Assembly: GCF_009360615.1 (NCBI RefSeq)
Contig: NZ_SPEY01000021.1
Span: forward strand, 1 to 60,899
Source of the DNA: Comamonas sp.
GTDB lineage: Bacteria; Pseudomonadota; Gammaproteobacteria; Burkholderiales; Burkholderiaceae_C
DNA length: 60,899 nucleotides
Direction of reading: 5' to 3'
Part shown: one piece after another, positions 7,763 to 16,396 of the stretch
How positions within the stretch are numbered: the first letter of the stretch is position 1
Layout: each line of letters opens with the position of its first letter
Notes under the pieces: model-generated
Database searches by the model: none
What the model saw: the letters and a program-made list of their open reading frames with translations, nothing else
What the model was told of the DNA's origin: nothing
Made by a program: the position numbers and the translations under genes

Positions 7763-8692
7763 TCAGACTTCGCCGCGCAGCTTTTCGATGAGGCCGTTGA
7801 GCTCCTCCAGCGAGCCGAACTGGATGGCGATCTCGCCCATTTCCTGCTGCTTGCCATGGCGGCGCACGGTCTTCTTGATGCGCACCTCGACATCGGCGGT
7901 GAGCAGGTCGGACAGCTCTTCCTCGATGCGTTTCACGTCGCGCGACTTGCCCTCTTTCTTGGCCTTCTGGCGCGTCAGATTGAACTCGGCACCGATCTTC
8001 TTGACCAGTGCTTCGGCCTCGCGCACCGACATCTTCTTGGCCGCGATCTGGTTGCCTGCCGTGATCTGGGTGGCACGGTCCAGCGTCAGCAGCGCCCGTG
8101 CATGGCCCATGTCGATATCGCCGGCCATCAGCATGGTCTGCACGGGCTCGGCCAGATTCAGCAGGCGCAGCAGATTGGTGGCAGCACTGCGCGAGCGGCC
8201 CACAGCCTGCGCGGTCTGCTCGTGGGTCAGACCGAACTCCTTGACCAGACGGGCCAGACCCTGCGCCTCTTCCAGCGGATTCAGGTCTTCGCGCTGAATG
8301 TTCTCGATCAGTGCCATGGCCGCTGCCGCCTCGTCGGGCACCTCGCGCACCAACACCGGCACCTCGGACAGACCCGCGATATGCGCGGCTCGGAAGCGCC
8401 GTTCGCCGGCAATGATTTCGTACTTGCCGGCGTTGTCGCCCCGGGAGAGCTGACGCACCAGGATCGGCTGCATGATGCCCTGGGCCTTGATGCTCTCGGC
8501 CAGCTCGTACAAGGCACCTTCGTCCATGCGGGTGCGCGGCTGGTACTGGCCGGCCACCATCACATTGAGTGCCAGGGAGCTTGGCAGATTGGCCTGAGAC
8601 CCGCTCGCTGCGGCCTGCTCTGCTTCGCTGACCTTGGGGCCCAGCAGGGCTTCCAGACCACGTCCCAGGCCCTTGGGTTTCTTAGTCACCAT
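7763..8692 (-). CDS. parB: chromosome partitioning protein ParB
   Basis: A 309-residue ParB/Spo0J protein. After the N-terminal basic leader (MVTKKPKGLGRGLEALLG) come the CTP-binding/ParB box region (QYQPRTRMDEGALYELAESI and AGERRFRAA), the central helix-turn-helix (LTHEQTAQAVGRSRSAATNLLRLL) that binds parS, and a C-terminal dimerisation domain (ELNGLIEKLRGEV). It loads onto parS and acts with ParA in origin segregation. A hydrolase gene lies between it and parA, which is unusual since parA and parB are normally adjacent. Several parS sites lie within 12 kb. Confidence 0.95.
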   Translation of the reverse strand: MVTKKPKGLGRGLEALLGPKVSEAEQAAASGSQANLPSSLALNVMVAGQYQPRTRMDEGALYELAESIKAQGIMQPILVRQLSRGDNAGKYEIIAGERRFRAAHIAGLSEVPVLVREVPDEAAAAMALIENIQREDLNPLEEAQGLARLVKEFGLTHEQTAQAVGRSRSAATNLLRLLNLAEPVQTMLMAGDIDMGHARALLTLDRATQITAGNQIAAKKMSVREAEALVKKIGAEFNLTRQKAKKEGKSRDVKRIEEELSDLLTADVEVRIKKTVRRHGKQQEMGEIAIQFGSLEELNGLIEKLRGEV

Positions 8693-8707
8693 TGCTGAAT
8701 TCTTTCT

Positions 8708-9256
8708 TTAAAGGGAGAGCAGCAGCTCATGCCCGGCTTCCCACAGTCCCAGTCCGCTGGCCGTGTTGATATGGCCTGCGGCACCCGCATTCACAAAACG
8801 GCTGCCCCACCCCTGTGCCATGGTCTGTGCGCGTGCTACAGAGCAGTTGGGGTCGTTCTCGCTGCCCACCAGTATCGACGGGAAGGGCAGCTTTTGCAGC
8901 AGCACAGGTGACCAGCCCGGCAGGACGCCACGCAGACTCTCCTGCTCGGTGTCGCCGGGAGCCACCAGCATAGCGCCGCGCACCTTGTTTTTCGCGACCT
9001 GAGAATGCGCCGCCCACCATGCCACCAGCACGCAACCCAGGCTGTGCGCCACCAGCGTCACGGGAGCGGGTGCGTCGAGCACGGTTTCTTGCAGGCGGAT
9101 GCTCCAGTCACCGCGCAGCGGATGCTGCCAGCTATGCTGCTCCAGCCGCTGGTAGCCGTACCGGTCCTGCCACAGACTCTGCCAGTGACCAGGGTCGGAG
9201 TTCTGCCAGCCGGGCAACAGCCAGACATGCTGGGGGTTCAGTGCTTCAGAGGTCAT
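8708..9256 (-). CDS. small serine hydrolase of the RBBP9/YdeN alpha/beta family
   Basis: A 182-residue single-domain alpha/beta hydrolase. LLPGWQNSDPGHWQS near the N-terminus and the nucleophile elbow VAHSLGC are typical of the RBBP9/YdeN group; the probable acid and base are in SENDPNCS and AAGHINTASGLG. The substrate is unknown. It sits between parA and parB on the same strand, 15 nt upstream of parB, and probably shares their transcript. No role in segregation is implied. Confidence 0.8.
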   Translation of the reverse strand: MTSEALNPQHVWLLPGWQNSDPGHWQSLWQDRYGYQRLEQHSWQHPLRGDWSIRLQETVLDAPAPVTLVAHSLGCVLVAWWAAHSQVAKNKVRGAMLVAPGDTEQESLRGVLPGWSPVLLQKLPFPSILVGSENDPNCSVARAQTMAQGWGSRFVNAGAAGHINTASGLGLWEAGHELLLSL

Positions 9257-9291
9257 GGTCGTTGGCGATGGCAGGACAGGAGACGGGGAGC

Positions 9292-9307
9292 TGTTTCACG
9301 TGAAACA
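9292..9307. other. parS: parS centromere site (perfect)
   Basis: TGTTTCACGTGAAACA is the consensus 16-bp chromosomal parS palindrome. It lies just downstream of the parA stop codon, in the 52-nt gap before the hydrolase gene. Confidence 0.95.
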
Positions 9308-9308
9308 C

Positions 9309-10079
9309 TCACATTTTCTTGATGCGACGCACCATCTCTTCGGCGAACTCGACAAAGGCCTTGCTGCCCTTGGCCGAAGCGTCGAACACCACGCCGGGCA
9401 GGCCATAGCTGGGGGCTTCGGCCAGGCGCACATTGCGCGGAATCACGGTGTCGAACACCTTGTCGCCGAAATGCTCCTTGAGCTGGTCGCTGACCTGCTG
9501 CTGCAGCGTGGTGCGCGGATCGAACATCACGCGCAACAGGCCGATGATCTGCAGGTCGGGATTCATGTTGGCATGCACCTGCTTGATGGTGTTGACCAGA
9601 TCGGTCAGACCTTCCAGCGCAAAGTACTCGCACTGCATGGGCACGATCACGCCATGCGCCGAGCACAGACCGTTCAGGGTCAGCATGGACAGCGAAGGCG
9701 GGCAGTCAATCAGCACGAAGTCATAGTCGGCGGCCACGGCCTGCAGCGCCGTCTTGAGGCGCTCGTTGCGGCGCTCCAGCGAGACCAGCTCGATCTCGGC
9801 ACCGGACAGCTCGCGGTTGGCGCCCAGCACGTCATAGCCGACCTGCTCGGACTTCTGGGCTGCTTCCTTGACGCTGGCGTTTTCCAGCAGCACGTCGTAG
9901 ACCGTCAGTTCCAGCGCGCGCTTGTCCACGCCGGAGCCCATGGTGGCATTGCCCTGCGGATCGAGGTCGATCAGCAGCACACGCTGGCCGACCTTGGCCA
10001 GGCCGGCGGCAAGATTGACCGTGGTCGTGGTCTTGCCCACTCCACCCTTTTGATTGGCAACGCAGAAAATTTTGGCCAT
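9309..10079 (-). CDS. parA: chromosome partitioning ATPase ParA
   Basis: A 256-residue ParA/Soj ATPase. The deviant Walker A motif is KGGVGKTTTTVNLAAGL at the N-terminus, and the Walker B region is VLIDCPPSL. The length without an N-terminal DNA-binding extension marks the chromosomal type. It drives ParB-parS complexes along the nucleoid. It lies upstream of the hydrolase and parB, and downstream of the LysE gene by 12 nt, so these genes may be cotranscribed from mnmG onward. Confidence 0.95.
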   Translation of the reverse strand: MAKIFCVANQKGGVGKTTTTVNLAAGLAKVGQRVLLIDLDPQGNATMGSGVDKRALELTVYDVLLENASVKEAAQKSEQVGYDVLGANRELSGAEIELVSLERRNERLKTALQAVAADYDFVLIDCPPSLSMLTLNGLCSAHGVIVPMQCEYFALEGLTDLVNTIKQVHANMNPDLQIIGLLRVMFDPRTTLQQQVSDQLKEHFGDKVFDTVIPRNVRLAEAPSYGLPGVVFDASAKGSKAFVEFAEEMVRRIKKM

Positions 10080-10091
10080 TGAACTTCTCTT

Positions 10092-10703
10092 TTAGTTGAC
10101 GGCCAGCTTGAGGCCAAAACCGATCAGAAACACACCGGCTGTTTTTTCCAGCCACTTCACCACGGCCGGACTGGCCCGCAAACGCTCCGCCAGCACCGTG
10201 GTCAGCATCACCACGATGACGCTGTAGATAAAGGTAATGGCCGCCACCGTGGCAGCCATCACGCCAAAGGTGATGGCACCCTGGTGCCGAGCCGGATCGA
10301 CGAACATGGGAAAGAAAGCCATGTAGAACACAATGGCCTTGGGGTTCATCAGGGTGATCAGAGCCCCCTGGCGAAAATACTGGCGCGGCTGGATTTCAAT
10401 GGCCGGGGCATCGCCGGGCCTGGCCGAGAACAGCCTGAAGCCCAGCCAGGCCAGATAGCCCGCACCTACCCATTGCACCGCGTGGAAGGCCGCCGGATAG
10501 GCGGACAGCACCGCCGCCACACCCGCCACGGCCAGCCACATCAGCACCTGGTCGGCAGCCATCACGCCCAGGCAGCAGGCAAGGCCCGCTCTCCATCCGC
10601 CCTTGCCCGTCGAGGTAATCAGGGCCAGGTTGCCCGGTCCAGGGATCAGCAAGAAAACGGTGACGGCGGCTGCAAAAGCGCCGTAATCAGAGATGCCAAA
10701 CAT
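10092..10703 (-). CDS. LysE/RhtB-family amino acid exporter
   Basis: A 203-residue inner-membrane protein with about six hydrophobic segments. The motif FLLIPGPGNLALITSTGKGG near the N-terminus is the LysE/RhtB signature, and LMNPKAIVFYMAFFPMFV is the second conserved block. It probably exports an amino acid or homoserine-like compound. It is inserted between rsmG and parA in an otherwise conserved order. Confidence 0.85.
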   Translation of the reverse strand: MFGISDYGAFAAAVTVFLLIPGPGNLALITSTGKGGWRAGLACCLGVMAADQVLMWLAVAGVAAVLSAYPAAFHAVQWVGAGYLAWLGFRLFSARPGDAPAIEIQPRQYFRQGALITLMNPKAIVFYMAFFPMFVDPARHQGAITFGVMAATVAAITFIYSVIVVMLTTVLAERLRASPAVVKWLEKTAGVFLIGFGLKLAVN

Positions 10704-10923
10704 TCAAACCCTGCGCGATGGAAAACAGCAAGTTTATGCGAGGGCCATGACCAGTGCATCTGCATTGCGCAGATGTTGTCCGATACGGTGTGTAAAAACC
10801 GGATTCACCGTGGCCAGCGACTTCGGGCAATTGCCGGCCTAGGTTGAGGATGCCGAGCAAAATCCGCCCTGCGGCGAAGGCATCTTCCCCCTTCCAGGGA
10901 GAAGCGGCAACGCCGCTCAGGGG

Positions 10924-11583
10924 TTAATTAATTTTCAACCAGATGACGCAGCGCTCCGCATCCAGGCCGGGAACCTGCAAGGGTTCCACGTGAAACACCT
11001 TCACATCGGCAGGCAGCGCAGCCATTTCCTCATCAGGGTGCTTGCCTTTCATGGCAAACCAGATTCCGTCCTCGGCCAGAGCCTTGCGCGACCAGGCGGT
11101 GAAGTCTGCCAAGGAGGCAAAGGCTCGGCAGCTGATGACCGGATATCGGGTCTTGAGGTTCTCCACCCGGTCGTGAATGCCACGCAGATTGGGAAGACGC
11201 AAGGACGCAGCCACCTGCTGGATGAAAGCGGCCTTCTTGCCCACGGTGTCCACGCAGTTCACATCGATCTGCGGACAGCAGATGGCAAACACCACGCCGG
11301 GCAGCCCCCCGCCGGAGCCCACGTCCAGCAACGGCATGCGCTTGCCCTCTTCCACGGGCAGCCGGTCCACATGACGCAGCAAGGCGGGCACGGCGGCCAG
11401 ACTGTCGAGCAGGTGATGCGTCAGCATCTCCTGGGGATCGCGTACCGATGTCAGGTTGTAGACCTTGTTCCATTTCTGCAGCAGATCCATGAAGGACATC
11501 AGCAGATCGATCTGGGCCGGTACCAGTTCCAGCTTCAGGGCCTGAACGCCTTGCTCCAGCTGGGTTCGCAGAACCTGGCTCAT
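10924..11583 (-). CDS. rsmG: 16S rRNA (guanine-527-N7)-methyltransferase RsmG
   Basis: A 219-residue SAM-dependent methyltransferase (GidB). The SAM-binding glycine loop is [16 protein letters not shown], preceded by the family motif [25 protein letters not shown]. It methylates G527 of 16S rRNA. Its start overlaps the mnmG stop by 4 nt (ATGA), the standard gidAB coupling. A near-perfect parS lies inside the gene at 10983-10996. Confidence 0.95.
   Translation of the reverse strand: MSQVLRTQLEQGVQALKLELVPAQIDLLMSFMDLLQKWNKVYNLTSVRDPQEMLTHHLLDSLAAVPALLRHVDRLPVEEGKRMPLLDVGSGGGLPGVVFAICCPQIDVNCVDTVGKKAAFIQQVAASLRLPNLRGIHDRVENLKTRYPVISCRAFASLADFTAWSRKALAEDGIWFAMKGKHPDEEMAALPADVKVFHVEPLQVPGLDAERCVIWLKIN
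10983..10996. other. parS: parS-like site with one mismatch, inside rsmG
   Basis: GTTCCACGTGAAAC differs from the parS core GTTTCACGTGAAAC at one base. Confidence 0.65.
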
Positions 11584-13544
11584 GCGGAAGCCTCCTCGTT
11601 CTGAGTGGCAAAGCCCTTGAAGCCGCCTTTTTTCAGATGCACCATGAGCAGCGAGATGGCTGCCGGCGTCACCCCCGAAATGCGCGAAGCCTGGCCCAGG
11701 GTCTCAGGCCTGTGCTTTTGCAGCTTCTGGCGCACTTCAAAGGACAGTGCCGCCACCTGCATGTAGTCAAAGTCCAGCGGCAGACGCAGGCGCTCGAAAT
11801 GCGCAGCCCGCTCCACCTCATCCTTCTGGCGGTCGATATAGCCTGAGTACTTGGCGGCGATCTCCACCTGCTCGATCACCGGGGCACTGAGTTCGCCCAG
11901 TGCCTCGGGCTGCACTGCGGCACTGGCGTAGCTGCCCTGGTTCATGCCCATGAGCTTGTCGTAATCCACACCGGGGCGACGCAGCAGGTCGAACAGGTTG
12001 TATTCGCGTTCCATGGCCTTGCCCAGCACACGCTCGGACTCTTGCGCGGCCACGACTCGCGGATTCACCCACGTGGATTTGAGGCGCTCTGTTTCACGTG
12101 AAACAGCATCGCGCTTGCGGCTGAAGGAATCCCAGCGCACATCGTCGACCAGGCCCATCTGGCGACCCGCTTCGGTCAGGCGCATATCGGCATTGTCTTC
12201 GCGCAGCTGCAGGCGGAACTCGGCGCGGCTGGTGAACATGCGATAGGGCTCGGTCACGCCCTTGGTGATCAGGTCGTCGACCAGCACGCCCAGATAGGCC
12301 TCGTCACGGCGGGGCATCCAGGGGCCTTCGCCACGGCACTGCAGTGCTGCGTTCAGGCCGGCGAACAGCCCCTGGGCCGCAGCCTCTTCATAGCCGGTCG
12401 TGCCATTGATCTGGCCTGCAAAGAACAGGCCCTGGATCTGCTTGGTCTCGAAGCTGCTCTTGAGCGAACGCGGATCGAAATAGTCGTACTCGATGGCATA
12501 GCCGGGGCGCAGGATGTGGGCGTTCTCCAGCCCCTTCATGCTGCGCACCAGTTCGTACTGAATGTCGAACGGCAGGCTGGTGGAGATCCCGTTGGGGTAG
12601 AACTCGTGCGTGGTCAGACCTTCGGGCTCGAGGAAGATCTGGTGGCTTTCCTTGTCCGCAAAGCGGTTGATCTTGTCTTCCACGCTGGGGCAGTAACGCG
12701 GACCCACGCCCTCGATCTTGCCGGTGAACATGGGACTGCGGTCAAAGCCGCTGCGAATGATTTCGTGCGTGCGCGCATTGGTGTGCGTGATCCAGCAAGG
12801 CATCTGACGGGGATGCATGTCACGGTTGCCCATGAAGCTGAACACGGGCACTTCACCCTCGTTCACGCCGCCGGGCATGCCGTCACCGGGTTGCTCCTCG
12901 CACTGACTGAAGTCGATGCTGCGACCGTCAATACGTGGCGGCGTGCCGGTCTTCAGACGGCCCTGAGGCAGCTTGAGTTCCTTCAGACGCGCCGACAGGC
13001 TCACGGCAGGAGGATCGCCCGCACGGCCTGCGGCATAGTTGTTCAGGCCCACGTGGATCTTGCCATCGAGGAAAGTGCCCGCCGTCAGCACCACGGTGCG
13101 GCTGCGGAACTTGAGACCCACCTGAGTGACGGCACCGACCACGCGATCGCCCTCCACCATCAGATCATCCACGGCCTGCTGGAAGAGCCAGAGATTGGGC
13201 TGGTTTTCCAGCATCTCGCGAATCGCGGCCTTGTACAGAATGCGGTCGGCCTGGGCACGCGTGGCACGCACGGCCGGGCCCTTGGAGCTGTTCAGGATGC
13301 GGAACTGGATGCCGCCCTTGTCGGTCGCCAGGGCCATGGCACCGCCCAGGGCATCGACCTCCTTGACCAGGTGGCCCTTGCCGATGCCGCCAATGCTGGG
13401 GTTGCAGCTCATCTGCCCCAGGGTTTCGATATTGTGGGTCAGCAGCAATGTTTTGCTGCCCATGCGTGCAGCGGCCAGCGCCGCCTCGGTGCCGGCATGG
13501 CCGCCACCGACCACGATCACGTCAAATTCCTGTGGGTACAACAT
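11580..13544 (-). CDS. mnmG: tRNA uridine-5-carboxymethylaminomethyl modification enzyme MnmG
   Basis: A 654-residue FAD protein (GidA). The start was set at [15 protein letters not shown] (13544); a longer frame exists but lacks similarity. Visible are the Rossmann motif [19 protein letters not shown], the GidA signature [20 protein letters not shown], and the C-terminal region [17 protein letters not shown]. With MnmE it modifies the wobble uridine of several tRNAs. It heads the mnmG-rsmG-lysE-parA-parB cluster and carries a perfect parS inside the coding region. Confidence 0.97.
   Translation of the reverse strand: MLYPQEFDVIVVGGGHAGTEAALAAARMGSKTLLLTHNIETLGQMSCNPSIGGIGKGHLVKEVDALGGAMALATDKGGIQFRILNSSKGPAVRATRAQADRILYKAAIREMLENQPNLWLFQQAVDDLMVEGDRVVGAVTQVGLKFRSRTVVLTAGTFLDGKIHVGLNNYAAGRAGDPPAVSLSARLKELKLPQGRLKTGTPPRIDGRSIDFSQCEEQPGDGMPGGVNEGEVPVFSFMGNRDMHPRQMPCWITHTNARTHEIIRSGFDRSPMFTGKIEGVGPRYCPSVEDKINRFADKESHQIFLEPEGLTTHEFYPNGISTSLPFDIQYELVRSMKGLENAHILRPGYAIEYDYFDPRSLKSSFETKQIQGLFFAGQINGTTGYEEAAAQGLFAGLNAALQCRGEGPWMPRRDEAYLGVLVDDLITKGVTEPYRMFTSRAEFRLQLREDNADMRLTEAGRQMGLVDDVRWDSFSRKRDAVSRETERLKSTWVNPRVVAAQESERVLGKAMEREYNLFDLLRRPGVDYDKLMGMNQGSYASAAVQPEALGELSAPVIEQVEIAAKYSGYIDRQKDEVERAAHFERLRLPLDFDYMQVAALSFEVRQKLQKHRPETLGQASRISGVTPAAISLLMVHLKKGGFKGFATQNEEASA
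12090..12105. other. parS: parS centromere site (perfect), inside mnmG
   Basis: TGTTTCACGTGAAACA lies in coding sequence for the segment [15 protein letters not shown], where it encodes AVSRET. Confidence 0.93.
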
Positions 13545-13697
13545 ATTTCTGCTCCGGGCCAAGCCCGGCCCTTGCCCCTGCACGAAGCACCCATGCCTCG
13601 GCTCTCACGGCAGGCCTACATGTTCTCGCGCCATGTCCAGCCCTGCGGGGAACCTGCAATTTTCCCACCATTGGCCCAACAATGCCCTGGCTGGGGG

Positions 13698-13711
13698 GTT
13701 TCACGTGGAAC
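13698..13711. other. parS: parS-like site with one mismatch, upstream of mnmG
   Basis: GTTTCACGTGGAAC differs from the parS core at one base. It lies in the divergent promoter region between mnmG and the FMN reductase gene. Confidence 0.65.
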
Positions 13712-13799
13712 ATGGCGGCCTGAAGCCCAGCCTAGATGTTTGCCCTGATCGCCCTGCCTACGCATGAAAAATGCATTCGCTCTGTGCTGCAATGCCTGC

Positions 13800-14375
13800 A
13801 TGCAAATCCTCATTTTCGCGGGCAGCACCCGCCAAGACTCTTACAACCGCAAGCTGGCCCGGGCTGCCGCCTCCATCGCCCGGCAGCAAGGCGCTGAGCC
13901 CACTCTGCTGGAGCTGTCGGACTACGACATTCCCCTCTACAACGCCGACCTTGAAGCGCAGGGCACACCGGCCGACGTGATACGCCTCAAGCAGGCCATG
14001 CACGGTCATTCGGCCTGGATTGTCTGCAGCCCCGAGTACAACGGCAGCTACCCTGCCCTGCTCAAGAACGCGATCGACTGGGCCTCCAGCCCGGTCAAGG
14101 GCGATGCACAGTGGTCTGATGGCGTCCTGCCTTTTCGCAACAAGGTCGTCGGCATGGCCAGTGCCTCGCCAGGTGGCCTGGGCGGCCTGAGAGCCCAGTC
14201 ACACCTCGCTGCTTTGCTATTGAATCTGGAATGCTGGGTGGCCCCCCGCAGCCATGCCGTGAGCCAGGCAGGCGAGGCCTTCGATGCCCAGGGCCAACTG
14301 GTGCGCGCGCAGAACCAGCAGGGCATGGAGGCGCTGGTGCAGCAGGTGCTGTGGGCCGCAGCGCGCCTGGGCTGA
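13800..14375 (+). CDS. NAD(P)H-dependent FMN reductase family protein
   Basis: A 191-residue flavodoxin-like protein of the NADPH-dependent FMN reductase family. The N-terminal FMN-phosphate loop is FAGSTRQDSYNRKLA, and CSPEYNGSYPALLKNAIDW is the second family signature. It probably reduces FMN or quinones in the cytoplasm. The ATG at 13800 gives the usual family start (MQILIFAGS); an upstream in-frame ATG at 13764 is less likely. Confidence 0.85.
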   Translation: MQILIFAGSTRQDSYNRKLARAAASIARQQGAEPTLLELSDYDIPLYNADLEAQGTPADVIRLKQAMHGHSAWIVCSPEYNGSYPALLKNAIDWASSPVKGDAQWSDGVLPFRNKVVGMASASPGGLGGLRAQSHLAALLLNLECWVAPRSHAVSQAGEAFDAQGQLVRAQNQQGMEALVQQVLWAAARLG

Positions 14376-14483
14376 GCAATCCCCCACGGATGCGGACGAC
14401 TTGCTGTCGACCGGATATGCATGTGACATGCAACCGGTTTAGCATGGGCGCTTGTCTTTTCATTGCATAGAGAGCCACTCACC

Positions 14484-15092
14484 ATGAAGCTTTACTACAG
14501 CCCCGGCGCCTGCTCCCTGTCTCCGCACATCGTGCTGCATGAAGCAGATCTGCAGCATGAAACCGTGATGGTCAGCACCAAGAGCCACAAGCTCCAGGAT
14601 GGAACGGATTACTACGGCATCAATCCGCTGGGGTATGTGCCCTTTCTGGTGCTGGACAACGGCGACACCTTGCACGAAGGCCCGGCCATCGTTCAATACC
14701 TCGCCGACCTGGTCCCCGAGAAAAACCTGGCCCCCGCCAACGGCACCGTGGCCCGCTACCACCTGCAGGAGTGGCTGAACTTCATCAGCACCGAGGTGCA
14801 CAAGGGCTTCGGCCCCTTGTTCAACCCCGCAACGCCGGAAGACTACAAGCCCATGGCGCGCGCCAGCGTGCTCAAGCGCCTGGCCTGGGTCAACGAGCAG
14901 CTCGCCAACAAGACCTATCTGATGGGCGACCAGTTCACCGTGGCCGATGCCTACTTTTTCACGGTCACCGGATGGGCCCAGTTCGTGGGACTGGACATCT
15001 CCGAACTCCAGCACATTCAGGCCTACCGCGAGCGCATTCTGGCGCGCCCCGCCGTGCAGGCGGCCATGAAGGCAGAAGGCTTGCTGAAGTAA
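14484..15092 (+). CDS. gstA: glutathione S-transferase (beta class-like)
   Basis: A 202-residue GST. The N-terminal thioredoxin-like domain starts MKLYYSPGACSLSPH, containing the Cys of beta-class bacterial enzymes. NPLGYVPFLVLDNGDTLHEGPAIVQYL covers the cis-Pro and glutathione-binding Glu-Gly region, and the helical domain contains MGDQFTVADAYFF. The ATG at 14484 follows GAGAGCCACTCACC; an upstream ATG at 14463 is less likely. A terminator follows 24 nt after the stop. Confidence 0.88.
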   Translation: MKLYYSPGACSLSPHIVLHEADLQHETVMVSTKSHKLQDGTDYYGINPLGYVPFLVLDNGDTLHEGPAIVQYLADLVPEKNLAPANGTVARYHLQEWLNFISTEVHKGFGPLFNPATPEDYKPMARASVLKRLAWVNEQLANKTYLMGDQFTVADAYFFTVTGWAQFVGLDISELQHIQAYRERILARPAVQAAMKAEGLLK

Positions 15093-15116
15093 GTTTTTTG
15101 ACACCCATGCACACTC

Positions 15117-15145
15117 AAAAGCTCGGTACCCACCGAGCTTTTTTT
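15117..15145 (+). terminator. rho-independent terminator between gstA and the Old Yellow Enzyme gene
   Basis: AAGCTCGGT pairs with ACCGAGCTT around a 4-nt loop and is followed by seven Ts. The T-run ends about 15 nt before the next start codon, so this may act as a leader attenuator as well. Confidence 0.85.
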
Positions 15146-15160
15146 CATCTGGAGTTCTGC

Positions 15161-16279
15161 ATGACCTCATTGTTCGACCCGATTGAAGCGGGCAGCCTGC
15201 GCCTGCCCAACCGCATTGCCATGGCTCCGCTGACGCGCAACCGAGCCCCCGACGCCGTACCCACGCCGCTGATGCAAACCTACTACGTCCAGCGCGCCTC
15301 TGCCGGCCTGCTGATCAGCGAAGGAACGGCCATCAGTCATCAGGCACAGGGCTATGCCGACGTACCCGGTCTCTACAGCGAAGAGCAGCTGCGGGCCTGG
15401 AAGAAAGTCACCGATGCCGTGCATGCCAAGGGCGGCCGCATCGTCACCCAGCTCTGGCATGTGGGCCGCATCTCCCACACCCTGCTGCAGCCCGGCAGGC
15501 AGTCGCCGGTCGCGCCCTCGGCGCTGACGGCCCGCTCCAAGACCTTTGTGATCGACCGCGAGACCGGACAAGGCCAGTTCGTCGCCACCTCGGCACCGCG
15601 TGCACTTGAGCAGCAGGAGCTGCCGGACATCGTTCGCAGCTTCGCCACCGCTGCGCGCGAGGCCGTGCAAGCGGCAGGTTTCGATGGCGTGGAGCTGCAT
15701 GCCGCCAACGGCTATCTGCTCGACCAATTCCTCAAGACCGGCACCAACCAGCGCAGCGACGACTACGGCGGCAGCATCGAAAACCGGGCCCGTCTGGTGC
15801 TGGAATGCGTGCGCTGCGTGGCCGACGCCATCGGTGCCGGCAAGGTCGGCATCCGCATCTCCCCGGTCACGCCCGCCAACGACATCGTGGACGCGGACCC
15901 GCAGGCGCTGTTCGAATACCTGGTGCGCCAGCTCGCGCCGCTCGGCCTGTCCTATATCCACGTGATCGAGGGCGCAACAGGCGGTCCGCGCGAGCTGGCA
16001 GATCGCCCCTTCGACTATCAGGCCCTCAAGCAGTCCTACCGTGCTGCGGGCGGTGCAGGAGCCTGGATGGTCAACAACGGCTACGACCGCGAGCTGGCCA
16101 TGCGCGCCGTGGAAAGCGGCTATGCCGATGTCGTGGCCTTTGGCAAGGCCTATATCTCCAACCCCGACCTGGTGCATCGCCTGCGCAACGACCTGCCGCT
16201 CAATGCCTGGAACAGCGAACGCTTCTACGGGGGCGGCGCGGACGGCTATACCGACTATCCTGAACTCGCCAGCCAGTAA
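15161..16279 (+). CDS. nemA: Old Yellow Enzyme-family alkene reductase
   Basis: A 372-residue FMN-dependent ene-reductase. Family features are LPNRIAMAPLTRNRAP, the FMN/substrate segment VTQLWHVGRISH, GFDGVELHAANGYLLDQFL with the substrate-binding His-Ala-Ala-Asn, SDDYGGSIENRARL and the C-terminal phosphate-binding stretch VAFGKAYISNPDLVHR. Members reduce N-ethylmaleimide, nitrate esters and alpha,beta-unsaturated carbonyls with NADPH. The start is ATG 15161 with GGAG 8 nt upstream. The name nemA reflects family similarity, not proven substrate. Confidence 0.88.
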   Translation: MTSLFDPIEAGSLRLPNRIAMAPLTRNRAPDAVPTPLMQTYYVQRASAGLLISEGTAISHQAQGYADVPGLYSEEQLRAWKKVTDAVHAKGGRIVTQLWHVGRISHTLLQPGRQSPVAPSALTARSKTFVIDRETGQGQFVATSAPRALEQQELPDIVRSFATAAREAVQAAGFDGVELHAANGYLLDQFLKTGTNQRSDDYGGSIENRARLVLECVRCVADAIGAGKVGIRISPVTPANDIVDADPQALFEYLVRQLAPLGLSYIHVIEGATGGPRELADRPFDYQALKQSYRAAGGAGAWMVNNGYDRELAMRAVESGYADVVAFGKAYISNPDLVHRLRNDLPLNAWNSERFYGGGADGYTDYPELASQ

Positions 16280-16338
16280 CCCCCTGCGTCAGGCTCCGGC
16301 CCTTCTGCGATTGCGCCTGCAGCCGTCGAACGAACAGC

Positions 16339-16374
16339 AAAAAGCCCGGTGCATCGCTGCATCCGGGCTTTTTT
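16339..16374. terminator. bidirectional terminator between nemA and the chemotaxis receptor gene
   Basis: AAAAGCCCGG with GCA (from 16339) pairs with TGC and CCGGGCTTTT (to 16374) around a short loop, with one internal mismatch. A-run on one side and T-run on the other serve the converging genes. Confidence 0.85.
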
Positions 16375-16396
16375 CACGACTTGAGCCGCTGAAGGC

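Noticed and set aside
10899..10920. AGCGGC-AAC-GCCGCT hairpin downstream of rsmG as terminator
   Set aside because: Short stem and no T-run on the minus strand.
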